Source: Pseudomonas sp. Seg1
Lineage (GTDB): Bacteria > Pseudomonadota > Gammaproteobacteria > Pseudomonadales > Pseudomonadaceae
Assembly: GCF_018326005.1 (NCBI RefSeq)
Contig: NZ_AP021903.1
Coordinates: 2,544,001 to 2,608,000 of the forward strand
DNA length: 64,000 bases
Direction of reading: 5' to 3'
A program made the position numbers and the translations under genes. Positions within the stretch are counted from its first letter, which is position 1; each line of letters opens with the position of its first letter. A model generated the notes under the pieces. The model was not told the origin of the DNA. It was given only the letters and a program-made list of their open reading frames with translations, and did no database searches. This document shows positions 8,038 to 16,224 of the stretch, in pieces.

Positions 8038-8922
8038 ATGGACCTGCGCCTGTTGCGTTACTTCATGGCGCTGGCTGATGAGCTGCACTTCGGTCGTGCC
8101 GCCGAACGCCTGCACATTTGCCAGCCGCCGTTGAGTCAGCAGATCCGTTTGCTCGAAGAGGAACTTGGCACGCCGCTGTTCGAACGCAGTCATCATCGGG
8201 TCGAGCTGACAGCGGCGGGGCAGATGCTCAAGGAGCAAGCACCGCTGGTGTTTGAGCAGCTTGAACGGGCGCTGGACCTGACCCGGCAAACCGGGCGCGG
8301 GCAGCTCGGTGAGCTGGAAATCGGCATGATCAGTTCGGTGATGGTCGGCGTGCTGCCCAAGGCTCTGCACCTGTTTCGTCAGCGCTATCCGCAAGTTAAT
8401 TGGCGCCTGCACGAGATGACCCCGGCGGCGCAGGTCAAGGCGTTGAAGGAAAAACGCATTGATGCCTGCGTGTTCCGCGTCGGCTATGACGATCCGCAGT
8501 TGCGCAATGAATTGCTGATCTACGAGCCGATCCATGTGGTGATGCCGGCGGATCATCCGTTGGCCTGTCGCGCGGTGCTGGCCCCGGCGGATCTGGCGCA
8601 GGAGCCGTTCGTGGCGCTGGAGTTGAAGCAGTCGCGGTTTGCCAATTTTCTTTATCAGTGCTGCATTCAGGCCGGGTTCACTCCGCAGATCCGTCAGCAG
8701 GTGATCGAGGTGCAGACCTTGCTCAGTCTGGTGCGCGCCGGGTTTGGCGTGGCGCTGTTGCCGGCCTCCATCGAGCAATTGGCGCCGGCGGGGCTGGTGT
8801 TCAAGTCGCTGACCCCGGCGCTGCCGGAAGTGCCGCTGTATGCCACTTATCGCGCGGACGATGCTTCCCCAGTCCTCAAACTCTTCCTCGACACGTTGCG
8901 TGAGCTGAAGCGGGCGGAGTGA
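8038..8922 (+). CDS. LysR-family transcriptional regulator (CatM/BenM-like)
   Basis: A 294-residue LysR regulator starting MDLRLLRYFMALADELHFGR, with HTH residues about 16-45 (AAERLHICQPPLSQQIRLLEEELG) and a ligand domain resembling aromatic-catabolism activators. It begins 6 nt after the stop of the molybdenum hydroxylase large subunit on the same strand, so it is probably co-transcribed and may autoregulate the pathway. With the divergent LysR gene at 4345-5235 the block contains two LysR regulators, perhaps one per operon. The effector is unknown. Confidence 0.9.
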   Translation: MDLRLLRYFMALADELHFGRAAERLHICQPPLSQQIRLLEEELGTPLFERSHHRVELTAAGQMLKEQAPLVFEQLERALDLTRQTGRGQLGELEIGMISSVMVGVLPKALHLFRQRYPQVNWRLHEMTPAAQVKALKEKRIDACVFRVGYDDPQLRNELLIYEPIHVVMPADHPLACRAVLAPADLAQEPFVALELKQSRFANFLYQCCIQAGFTPQIRQQVIEVQTLLSLVRAGFGVALLPASIEQLAPAGLVFKSLTPALPEVPLYATYRADDASPVLKLFLDTLRELKRAE

Positions 8923-8947
8923 CAGTCATACTTCTTTTGGAGGTGCC

Positions 8948-9050
8948 GGCCTCATCGCGGGCAAGCCCGCTCCCACAGGTTCCGTGGTGTTCTGAAGATT
9001 GGTGTCACACCAAAATCCCTGTGGGAGCGGGCTTGCCCGCGATGAGGCCG
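8948..9050. repeat. inverted REP pair (GGAGCGGGCTTGCCCGC type)
   Basis: Opposed copies of the core GGAGCGGGCTTGCCCGC bounded by GGCCTCATCG / CGATGAGGCC. They separate the lysR gene from the PAS regulator. The same pair occurs at 16640-16742. Confidence 0.9.
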
Positions 9051-9156
9051 ATAAAGTCAGCATCCATGCTCCTGGCGCACCATTTCAGTCACTTCGCACG
9101 ATCAGCGGCAGCTGCGGTCGTAACCTTCACATGGGCGTATCACTTGTGGAGATCCA

Positions 9157-10653
9157 ATGAGCCAGGAAGTCCTGACCCGCGAAACCAATCGTCGCCAGTT
9201 GCAGCAAATCATTGCCGGGCTGTCCGACGGAGTGATCCTGCTCGAGCTGGATCAAAGCATTCTCTGGGCCAACGAAGCCGCGCTGGCCATGCACGGTGTC
9301 AGCCGGATCGGCGAGCTGGGAGCGAACGCCGACGAGTATGCCAAGCGTTTCAGCCTGCGCTATCGCAACAACCACATGGTGCCCGCCGAGAATTACCCGA
9401 TCAGTCGCGTGGCGCGCTGTGAAGTTTTCAGCGACGTGCTGATCGAGCTGTTCGCTGCGGATGACCCGGAGCGTGTCTGGGTGCACAGCGTGCGCAGCAT
9501 GGTGCTGACTGACCGTGAAGGCCAGCCGGAGTCGCTGGTGCTGATCATGAGCGACGTCACCGACTGGGCCAACGCCGAGCAGCGCTTCGAGAAAACCTTC
9601 AACGCCAACCCGGCGCCGGCGGTGATCTGCCGGCTCAGCGATTTGCGTTATATCAAGGTCAATCCGGGGTTTCTCGAGATGACCGGCTATACCCGCGACC
9701 AGGTCATCGGCACCTCGGCCTATGAAATCGATATCCTCGAACAGGCTGAGCACAAGGATCTGGCCATTCAACGCCTGAAAGATGTCGCGACCATTCCGCA
9801 GATGCAGGCCGAGCTGCGCTTGTCTGATGGCAGTACCAAGCAGGTGATCGTCGCCGGGCAGCCGCTGCTGCTCAACGATGAGCAGTGCATGCTGTTTTCC
9901 TTCGTCGACATGGAGCTGCGGCGCAGGGCTGAAGTGGCGCTGCGCCAGAGCGAAGAGCGCTTCGCCAAGGCCTTCCGTCTGACGCCGGTACCGATCCTGA
10001 TTTGCAGCGCTGACGAGCAGCAGGTGATTGATGTCAATCAGGCATTCCTCGATACCCTGGCCTATGCCAGCGATGACGTGGTCGGCAAAACCGTGACGCA
10101 ACTGGACTTTATCGACGACGAGGGCGCCCGCACCCGGTTGCTGACGGCCCTGGCGAAGAACGGACGGATCGACCGGGTCGATGTGCGGCTGCGCAAGAAA
10201 GATACGGATCTGCTGGAGTGTGCGGTGTCCGCCGACACGGTCAATATTCAGGACATGTCTTGTTATCTGCTGGTGTTGATGGACATCACCGAGCGCAAGC
10301 GTACCGAGCTTGAGCTGGTGGCGGCGATCGAAGAGGTGATGAAGGACGCCTCGTGGTTCAGTCGTACGCTGATCGAAAAACTGGCCAATGTGAAGAAGGT
10401 CAATTCGCCGCAACTGCCGAGTGTGTCGTTCACTGATCTGACGGCGCGTGAACGCGATGTACTTGGGCTGATCTGCGAAGGGCTGGCGGACAAGGAGATT
10501 GCGGCGCGGTTGAAACTGGCGCCGAATACCGTGCGTAATCATGTGGCGACGGTGTATTCCAAGCTGGATGTGCACAGCCGCAGCGAGGCGATTGTCTGGG
10601 CGCGGGAGCGTGGGTTGTTTTCTGGTGAGTGGCGGGCCAAGGGTCAGCGTTAG
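9157..10653 (+). CDS. PAS-domain LuxR-family regulator
   Basis: A 498-residue sensor-regulator with three PAS-like modules (about residues 15-135, 140-260 and 270-385; note NANPAPAVICRLSD, GYTRDQVIGTSAYE and MDITERKR) and a C-terminal LuxR-type helix-turn-helix (about 425-490: LTARERDVLGLICEGLADKEIAARL then NTVRNHVATVYSKL). There is no kinase or receiver domain, so it is a one-component regulator sensing a ligand, redox state or light. ATG 9157 has GGAG 6 nt upstream. No partner is adjacent; its target could be the catabolic genes upstream, but that is only proximity. Confidence 0.85.
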   Translation: MSQEVLTRETNRRQLQQIIAGLSDGVILLELDQSILWANEAALAMHGVSRIGELGANADEYAKRFSLRYRNNHMVPAENYPISRVARCEVFSDVLIELFAADDPERVWVHSVRSMVLTDREGQPESLVLIMSDVTDWANAEQRFEKTFNANPAPAVICRLSDLRYIKVNPGFLEMTGYTRDQVIGTSAYEIDILEQAEHKDLAIQRLKDVATIPQMQAELRLSDGSTKQVIVAGQPLLLNDEQCMLFSFVDMELRRRAEVALRQSEERFAKAFRLTPVPILICSADEQQVIDVNQAFLDTLAYASDDVVGKTVTQLDFIDDEGARTRLLTALAKNGRIDRVDVRLRKKDTDLLECAVSADTVNIQDMSCYLLVLMDITERKRTELELVAAIEEVMKDASWFSRTLIEKLANVKKVNSPQLPSVSFTDLTARERDVLGLICEGLADKEIAARLKLAPNTVRNHVATVYSKLDVHSRSEAIVWARERGLFSGEWRAKGQR

Positions 10654-10789
10654 GGTGCAAATGCACTAGTTCAGCCGGTGCAAATTCGGGTGTTGGCGGA
10701 CGGGGACTGTTCTTAGTCTGTTGGGGTGCGATACGAGCCTTTTATGGCTTGGGATCGTGTCCCTTCGAGCAGTTAAAGGAACGGCCTCA

Positions 10790-11047
10790 ATGATGAATCT
10801 TGCGCAGTTGCGCGCCCGGCTTGAGCACAGTTTTTCGCCGCTGGCTTGCGAGTGTTCGGTAGATGGGGATCATTCGCTGACGGTGAAGCTGTATCACGCG
10901 GTGTCCGGGCAGGTGGATCTGGTGATCAGTGGGTTGAAGCTGGATGTGTTGCGTACGCCGGAGTCGGTGGACGCGTTGATTGATGAGTTGCGGTATGAGT
11001 TGCAGAGTAATTCTTTGCGTTCGTTCAGTGATATTGACTTGGCTTAG
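10790..11047 (+). CDS. DUF1652 family protein
   Basis: An 85-residue protein resembling the small Pseudomonas DUF1652 family (MNLAQLRARLEHSFSPLACEC..., ending with a conserved acidic helix VDALIDELRYEL). Function is unknown. ATG 10790 (or the adjacent ATG 10793) has AAAGGA at 10775-10780. No signal peptide or membrane segment is seen, so it is probably cytoplasmic. It stands alone between a regulator and a long repeat region. Confidence 0.75.
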   Translation: MMNLAQLRARLEHSFSPLACECSVDGDHSLTVKLYHAVSGQVDLVISGLKLDVLRTPESVDALIDELRYELQSNSLRSFSDIDLA

Positions 11048-11054
11048 GTCCTTT

Positions 11055-11080
11055 GTGGGAGCTGGCTTGCCAGCGATAAC
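11055..11080 (+). repeat. single REP, core GGAGCTGGCTTGCCAGC
   Basis: A solitary REP palindrome lies 8 nt after the DUF1652 stop codon and could act as a weak terminator or mRNA-stabilising hairpin for that gene. Confidence 0.8.
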
Positions 11081-11146
11081 GGCGGGGTGGGCGTCGATGG
11101 TTTGGCTGATGAGTGCATATCCGATGCTGCGGTAACGGCTGCTTAG

Positions 11147-11365
11147 GGTTCCGCCCTTACGGCGGGTCACTTTTTCCAGACGCCGAAAAAGTAACCAAAA
11201 AGGCTTTACCCTGACGTACGGCCCTCGCTGTGGCTCGGGTTCCTTCGCTCCGGGGTTCATCCGGGGCATCGCCTCCGGTTTGCTTCGCTGCACCTCCTCT
11301 CGATGTCCTCCCCGGATGAACCCCTCCGCTCAGCCTGCCGACGGGCGCTTTAGATCAAGAGCGGT
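11147..11365. repeat. probable dispersed Pseudomonas intergenic element
   Basis: The segment starts GGTTCCGCCCTTACGGCGGG, continues with a purine-rich CGAAAAAGTAACC stretch and ends GGGCGCTTTAGATCAAGAGC. I recognise this begin/end combination, from memory, as a multi-copy intergenic sequence of pseudomonads. Inverted arms are visible inside (ATCCGGGG near 11259 and CCCCGGAT near 11310). Copy number cannot be shown from this window, where it occurs once. Confidence 0.45.
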
Positions 11366-11433
11366 ACTCGAGCTAACGCTCATTGTGTCGAGTGGGGCGG
11401 CATGCGCCGCGTTTTGGGTGTATTCATTTCGTT

Positions 11434-11890
11434 GTGGGAGCTGGCTTGCCAGCGATGGCGGCCTTTAGGCCGACCTGGTTCTGGCGGGTGAGTCTGGTTT
11501 CAAACTGTGGGAGGGGGCTTGCTCGCGAAGGCGGCTTTAGAGCCGATCTGTTTCTGTCGGTTGTACTCCCCCCCTGTGAGAGCTGGCTTGCCAGCGATGG
11601 CGGCCTTTAGGCCGACCTGTTTCTGGCGGGTGAATCGGGTTTCAAACTGTGGGAGGGGGCTTGCTCCCGAAGGCGGCCTGACAGCCGACCTGTTTCTGCC
11701 GGTTGTACTCAACCCTTGTGGGAGCTGGCTTGCCAGCGATGGCGACCTGACAGCCGACCAAGCTCTGGCGGGTGAATCTTGGTTCAAATTGTGGGAGGGG
11801 GCTTGCTCCCGAAGGCTGCCTGAGAGCCGACCTGTTTTTGTCGGTTGTACTCCACCCCTGTGGGAGCTGGCTTGCCAGCGATGGCGGTCG
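11434..11890 (+). repeat. tandem array of a 142-bp unit carrying two different REPs
   Basis: Units begin at 11434, 11576, 11718 and 11860, exactly 142 bp apart; the last is partial. Each full unit holds one GGAGCTGGCTTGCCAGC palindrome and one GGGAGGGGGCTTGCTC palindrome, joined by conserved linkers containing CCGACCTGTTTCTGGCGGGT and TCGGTTGTACTC. The units differ by scattered substitutions. Regular spacing points to unequal crossing-over or slippage of a REP doublet. Confidence 0.92.
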
Positions 11891-12074
11891 GTATGGCGTA
11901 GCTGGTCATGAGTCATTTTTCCTTCAAATCCGGCGCAAAATCGACAGCTCTGGCGCTTCGGTGTGGCCGGTTTACTGGCGCTTGCGGGGCTGTCGGCTAT
12001 AAAGAATGAGTGGTCAGGTCTTCCGTGGTCGGTTCGGTCGCGGGAGTTTGTCTCTCATTTTCGCGGGTCATCCT

Positions 12075-12296
12075 ATGAACAATCTTGGGAAACGCGTGTG
12101 TTCGCCATTGTCGTTGGCTTTTTCCGTGGCGCTGTTGGCCGGTTGTGCCAGTCCTCCGCCTCCGCCCCCTGTAATGCCGCCTCCACCGCCGGAACGTACT
12201 TGCCAGGTCATCGAAAACACTGAGGTGTCGGGTGACATGTACGTCGACGAACAAGTCACTCGTCACACCACGACCACCCGTTGCGTCACTCAATAA
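12075..12296 (+). CDS. small proline-rich lipoprotein
   Basis: A 73-residue protein with a lipoprotein signal peptide: basic MNNLGKR, a hydrophobic stretch and the lipobox LLAGC (Cys about residue 23). The mature part starts with a proline run (SPPPPPPVMPPPPPE) and has two further cysteines (CQVIENT, TTRCVTQ). The start at 12075 is chosen because it gives a perfect signal peptide. Function is unknown; probably outer-membrane anchored. Its stop lies inside the presumed start region of the next gene. Confidence 0.72.
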   Translation: MNNLGKRVCSPLSLAFSVALLAGCASPPPPPPVMPPPPPERTCQVIENTEVSGDMYVDEQVTRHTTTTRCVTQ

Positions 12297-12934
12297 CGCC
12301 GGCGGGGCGCAGGTCTCGGGTTGAGCGGATTGTGCTGGTGGCCGATCTGCTCGGCACGGCGGTGTTTGCTGTGGAAGGGGCCATTGCGGCGATGCGCAGT
12401 CAGCTCGACTTGCTCGGGGTGATGGTGATTGCGTTTATCGTCGCGCTTGGTGGTGGGGTGACGCGTGATTTGCTGATTGGCGCCACGCCGCCGAACGCGG
12501 TGGCCGATTGGCGTTATCCGGCGTTGGCATTTTTCATGGGTGGACTGGCATTCGTGTTCCATGAACAGGTGCTGGGCTGGTCCGGGTCCACGCTGATCGT
12601 GCTCGATGCGGCGGGGCTGGCGCTGTTTGCCGTGGCGGGGGCGCAGAAGGCGTTGAATTTCGGCATTACGCCATTTGTAGCCATGCTGATGGGAACGATT
12701 ACCGGCGTCGGCGGTGGGGTGCTTCGCGACATTGTGCTGGCGCGGATACCGGTGGTGTTGCAGGCGGATTTGTATGCCAGTTCGGCGTTTACCGGTGCGG
12801 CAGTGTTGATCATCGCGCGGCGCTGCGGTGTGCCGCCGGTCGCAGCGGCGTTGCTGGCAGGCGCAGCGTGTTTGCTGCTGCGCCTGTTGTCCGTGCATTT
12901 CGGCTGGCAGTTGCCGAAGGTCATTGACGCCTGA
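12281..12934 (+). CDS. TRIC/YicG-type (UPF0126) membrane channel protein
   Basis: A roughly 200-217 residue integral membrane protein with two glycine-rich half repeats (VALGGGVTRDLLIG and ITGVGGGVLRDIVLARIP), the signature of the UPF0126/TRIC trimeric cation channel family. About seven hydrophobic segments are apparent. The start is uncertain: TTG 12281 overlaps the lipoprotein gene by 16 nt, and in-frame GTG codons at 12332 and 12338 would still keep the first membrane helix. Bacterial members conduct monovalent cations in vitro; the role in Pseudomonas is unclear. Confidence 0.82.
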   Translation: MRHSITPAGRRSRVERIVLVADLLGTAVFAVEGAIAAMRSQLDLLGVMVIAFIVALGGGVTRDLLIGATPPNAVADWRYPALAFFMGGLAFVFHEQVLGWSGSTLIVLDAAGLALFAVAGAQKALNFGITPFVAMLMGTITGVGGGVLRDIVLARIPVVLQADLYASSAFTGAAVLIIARRCGVPPVAAALLAGAACLLLRLLSVHFGWQLPKVIDA

Positions 12935-12937
12935 GTG

Positions 12938-14044
12938 TCAGACTTCCTCGATGCGCACCCAACGCTGCTCGCGCGCGGCGAGGCGAATCGCCGTGGCCAG
13001 ACGCTCGACGGCCCAGGCCTGTTCGAAATCGGTGCCGCCCTGGTGGCTGCCGGCCAACGCCATCAGCACGTCATGCACCTCTAGCGTCTTCAGTTCGTTG
13101 TAGCCCAATTGATGACCCGGGGCAGGACTGAACGCGGCATAACCCGGCAGGTCGGGGCCGGCGAGCAGGCGCTGGAAACCGTCCTGTCCGGCGCGGAACA
13201 GACGCAGTTCGTTCAAGCGCTCCTGATCGAAGGTCAGGGTGCCGCGCGTGCCGCTGATTTCAAAGCTCAGGTGATTTTTGTAGCCGTGCTTGAGCCAACT
13301 GCTGCTGAACGTACCTCGGGCGCCATTGGCGAAACGCAGCAGCGCGTGGACTTGATCGTCGACGTTGATCGGTTTTTGCGTGGTGCCGTCGCGGCGTTGG
13401 GTGTGGACGGTGTGAGTGTCGGCGCAAACCGCTGTGACTTCGCCCACCAGATAACGCGCCATCGACAGCAAGTGACTGCCCAGATCCGCCAATGCACCGC
13501 CGGCATGCGCCGGGTCGCAGCGCCATGACCACGGCGAGTCGGGATCGGCCATGAAATCTTCGCTGAACTCATCCTGAAAGCTGATGATCTCGCCGAGTTC
13601 GCCGTCGCGAATCAAGTCATGCGCCAGCGTGATCATCGGGTTGTGCTGATAGTTGTAGCCGACCCGCGTCACCACTCCGGCGTCTCTGGCCGCCTGACGC
13701 ATGGCGCTGGCTTGTTCGAGGTTCACTGCCAGGGGTTTTTCGCAGCACACCGCTTTGCCGGCAGCCAGGGCGGCCATGGCCATCGGGTAGTGCAGGTGAT
13801 TGGGGGTGGTGATGGCGACCAGATTGACCTTGGGGTCATCGATCAATTGTTGCCAGTCGCTGTGATGGGCGGCAAAGCCCCAGGCGTCGGCACAGTGGCG
13901 GGCACGCTGCGGATCGGCGTCGGCGAGGGCGGCGAGGGTGAGTTTGAACGGCAGTTCGAACACTGCACTGACATTGCGAAACGCCAAGGCATGGGCACGG
14001 CCCATGAAACCTGTGCCGATGAGACCGATACCGAGTTCGCGCAT
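12938..14044 (-). CDS. Gfo/Idh/MocA family oxidoreductase
   Basis: A 368-residue NAD(P)-dependent sugar/cyclitol dehydrogenase-type protein. The N-terminal Rossmann fold shows IGLIGTGFMGRAHALAF and the catalytic-site motif CCEKPLAVN lies near residue 100; the C-terminal half is the alpha/beta domain of the family. ATG 14044 aligns with the Rossmann start; the frame extending to 14110 would swallow the operator-like palindromes. Substrate is not determinable; relatives oxidise inositol, glucose derivatives or rhizopines. Its stop is 3 nt from the stop of the convergent TRIC-like gene. Confidence 0.88.
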   Translation of the reverse strand: MRELGIGLIGTGFMGRAHALAFRNVSAVFELPFKLTLAALADADPQRARHCADAWGFAAHHSDWQQLIDDPKVNLVAITTPNHLHYPMAMAALAAGKAVCCEKPLAVNLEQASAMRQAARDAGVVTRVGYNYQHNPMITLAHDLIRDGELGEIISFQDEFSEDFMADPDSPWSWRCDPAHAGGALADLGSHLLSMARYLVGEVTAVCADTHTVHTQRRDGTTQKPINVDDQVHALLRFANGARGTFSSSWLKHGYKNHLSFEISGTRGTLTFDQERLNELRLFRAGQDGFQRLLAGPDLPGYAAFSPAPGHQLGYNELKTLEVHDVLMALAGSHQGGTDFEQAWAVERLATAIRLAAREQRWVRIEEV

Positions 14045-14086
14045 AGCCGTATTCCTTGGATTTTTATTTTCAGGAAGGCTATTTAT

Positions 14087-14128
14087 GGAATAAAAATTCT
14101 CTATATGCAAATTCTAGAATAAATATTC
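14087..14128. promoter_or_regulatory. two GAAT-N4-ATTC palindromes upstream of the oxidoreductase gene
   Basis: GAATAAAAATTC (14088-14099) and GAATAAATATTC (14117-14128) are 29 bp apart, with ATTCTAGAAT at 14111-14120 overlapping the second. The patch is strikingly AT-rich. The first copy also reads GGAATAAAAATTCT, close to the GGAA-N6-TTCC sites of RpiR-type regulators of sugar or inositol genes. Operator function is inferred. Confidence 0.45.
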
Positions 14129-14176
14129 AACCCGTGCAGGCGCTGCCGAGGCTGCTCCTACATGGGTTGGTTGCGA

Positions 14177-14944
14177 TCAGGACAGGAAGCCGCCGTCCAC
14201 ATTCAGCGCCACGCCGGTGGTGTAGCTCGACGCGTCACTGGCCAGATACAACACCGCTCCGGCCATTTCGCTCGGATCGGCCACGCGCTTGAGCGGGATC
14301 TGCGTCAGCGCCTGCTTGAGAATTGCATCGTTTTTCACCAGCGCCGAAGCGAATTTGGTGTCGGTCAGGCCCGGCAGCAGGGCGTTGCAGCGGATGCCGA
14401 ACTGCGCGCATTCCTTGGCGAAGACTTTGGTCATGTTGATCACCGCTGCCTTGGTCACCGAGTAGATGCCCTGGAAGATCCCCGGCGAAATACCGTTGAT
14501 CGACGCGACGTTGATGATGCTGCCACCGCCGTTCTCGCGCATCAGCTTGCCGGCTTCCACGGACATGAAGAAGTAGCCGCGAATGTTCACGTCTACGGTC
14601 TTCTGGAACGCGCCGAGGTCGGTGTCGAGCACGTTGCAGAACTGCGGGTTGGTCGCGGCGTTGTTGACCAGAATGTCGAGGCGGCCGAACTGTTCCTTGA
14701 TCCCGGCGAACACCTGGCTGATCTGTTCCATTTCGCCGATGTGGCAGGCTACGGCGGTGGCCTTGCCGCCAGCGGCGATGATTGCATCGGCGACGTGCTG
14801 GCAGCCTTCGAGTTTGCGGCTCGAAACAATCACATGGGCACCTTGCTGGGCCAGCAGTTTGGCGATGGCTTCACCGATGCCACGGCTGGCGCCGGAGACG
14901 AAAGCGATCTTGCCGTCGAGGTCGAACAACTGAGTCTTGGACAT
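14177..14944 (-). CDS. SDR-family NAD(P)-dependent oxidoreductase
   Basis: A 255-residue classical short-chain dehydrogenase: cofactor motif VSGASRGIGEA near residue 16, LVNNAA near 90, catalytic Ser in NVASINGISP and YSVTK near 155. The C terminus GVALNVDGGFLS is typical. ATG 14944 (MSKTQLFDLDGK) is preferred to an upstream start. The APH-like gene ends 22 nt before it on the same strand, so the two form an operon. Such SDR/APH pairs commonly occur near acyl-CoA dehydrogenase genes; a role in acyl-CoA or hydroxy-acid metabolism is inferred. Confidence 0.9.
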   Translation of the reverse strand: MSKTQLFDLDGKIAFVSGASRGIGEAIAKLLAQQGAHVIVSSRKLEGCQHVADAIIAAGGKATAVACHIGEMEQISQVFAGIKEQFGRLDILVNNAATNPQFCNVLDTDLGAFQKTVDVNIRGYFFMSVEAGKLMRENGGGSIINVASINGISPGIFQGIYSVTKAAVINMTKVFAKECAQFGIRCNALLPGLTDTKFASALVKNDAILKQALTQIPLKRVADPSEMAGAVLYLASDASSYTTGVALNVDGGFLS

Positions 14945-14966
14945 AGGGGTTCCTTGGTGTGGGCCG

Positions 14967-16034
14967 TCAGAGGCTCGATTTTGCAATGACCTGCAAGCTC
15001 ATCTGCTCCAGCAGTTTGTTCATGTGAATGAACTGCGCGAAGCGTTTGTCCTGGGTCTGGCCGTGATAGAAGCGGTAGTAGATCTGCTGCACGATGCCGG
15101 CCAGACGGAACAGGCCGTAGGTGTAGTAGAAGTCGAAATTGTCGATCTGGATGCCGGAGCGCTCGGCGTAGTAATCGACGAACTCGCGGCGCGTCAGCAT
15201 GCCCGGCGCGTGGCTCGGCTGGCGGCGCATCAGTTGCACGGGCGCCGGGTCGCCGGCCTCGATCCAGTAGGCGAGGGTGTTGCCCAGGTCCATCAGCGGA
15301 TCGCCGAGGGTGGTCAGTTCCCAGTCGAGCACGCCGATGATCTGCATCGGGTTGTGCGGGTCGAGGATGACGTTGTCGAAGCGGTAGTCGTTGTGGACGA
15401 TGCTGGAGGTCGGGTGGTCGGCCGGCATCTTGTCGTTGAGCCACGCCTTGACCGCTTCCCAGTGCGGCGCATCCGGGGTCAGGGCTTTTTCGTAGCGCTC
15501 GCTCCAGCCTTTGATCTGGCGGGCGACGTAGCCTTCAGGCTTGCCCAGATCACCGAGGCCACAGGCCTTGTAGTCGACCCGGTGCAGTTCGACGAAACGG
15601 TCGATGAAGCTTTTGCACAGCACTTCGGTTTTTGCCGAATCCAGGCCCAATTCCGGCGGCAGTTCCGAGCGCAGGATGATGCCGTTGACCCGCTCCATCA
15701 CATAGAACTCGGCGCCGATCACCGATTCGTCGGTGCAATGCACGTAGGCTTTCGGGCAATACGGAAAGCCATCGCGCAGTTGATTGAGAATGCGGAATTC
15801 GCGGCCCATGTCGTGGGCGGATTTGGCTTTGTGGCCGAACGGCGGGCGGCGCAGGACGAATTCCTGCTCCGGGTATTCCAGCAGGTAAGTCAGGTTCGAC
15901 GCACCGCCGGGAAACTGGCTGATCACAGGTAAGCCGCTCAGGCCCGGAATGTGCGCTTTGAGGTACGGATCGATCAGGCTGGCATCGAGTTCTTCGCCAG
16001 AGCGGATACGGGTGGACTGGTCAGTAAGCGCCAT
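14967..16034 (-). CDS. aminoglycoside-phosphotransferase-fold kinase (ACAD10/11-associated type)
   Basis: A 355-residue APH/choline-kinase fold protein: GASNLTYLLEY and FVLRRPPFG at the nucleotide end, Brenner-type catalytic loop VHNDYRFDNVI (His-x-Asp) and the metal-binding DWELTTLGDPLMDLG. This subgroup resembles the kinase domain of ACAD10/ACAD11, which phosphorylates 4-hydroxyacyl-CoAs, rather than antibiotic-resistance enzymes. It is the first gene of the pair with the SDR at 14177-14944, which fits a shared acyl-CoA pathway. Confidence 0.82.
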   Translation of the reverse strand: MALTDQSTRIRSGEELDASLIDPYLKAHIPGLSGLPVISQFPGGASNLTYLLEYPEQEFVLRRPPFGHKAKSAHDMGREFRILNQLRDGFPYCPKAYVHCTDESVIGAEFYVMERVNGIILRSELPPELGLDSAKTEVLCKSFIDRFVELHRVDYKACGLGDLGKPEGYVARQIKGWSERYEKALTPDAPHWEAVKAWLNDKMPADHPTSSIVHNDYRFDNVILDPHNPMQIIGVLDWELTTLGDPLMDLGNTLAYWIEAGDPAPVQLMRRQPSHAPGMLTRREFVDYYAERSGIQIDNFDFYYTYGLFRLAGIVQQIYYRFYHGQTQDKRFAQFIHMNKLLEQMSLQVIAKSSL

Positions 16035-16224
16035 GCTTATCCCTTCTGCTTATTTTGGAGGCCAGACATCATTGGCTAATCTAATGGCGCGCTCGGGCAG
16101 CCACAAGCGCGGGTCGGTCTTATAGGTTAGCGTGTTGCACGATAATCACCTTTGGGAATGTGCGCGGCGGGCCGTGGGCGACTAAGGTTTAGCGGGTATG
16201 CCGTGTCCACGCAGGAGTCGTGAA

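Larger units (their letters stand above)
11048..12074. other. 1-kb gene-free, repeat-filled intergenic region
   Basis: No coding sequence is supported in this kilobase. It contains a single REP (11055-11080), a GC-rich element at about 11147-11365, the 142-bp REP array (11434-11890) and about 180 bp leading to the lipoprotein gene. Open frames in it translate repeat units such as CGSWLASDG over and over and are not credible proteins. Confidence 0.7.

Noticed and set aside
7171-8778. 535-codon minus-strand frame over the molybdenum hydroxylase and LysR genes
   Set aside because: It overlaps two well-supported genes and its His/Arg/Gln-rich translation is typical of antisense frames.
9127-10575. 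482-codon minus-strand frame opposite the PAS/LuxR gene
   Set aside because: Shadow of a gene with clear PAS and HTH motifs.
11434-11890. CRISPR array
   Set aside because: The repeat unit is 142 bp of palindromic REPs with conserved, not unique, linkers, and there are no cas genes.
11500-11916. Overlapping frames within the 142-bp array
   Set aside because: Their translations merely repeat the REP sequence; no start signals.
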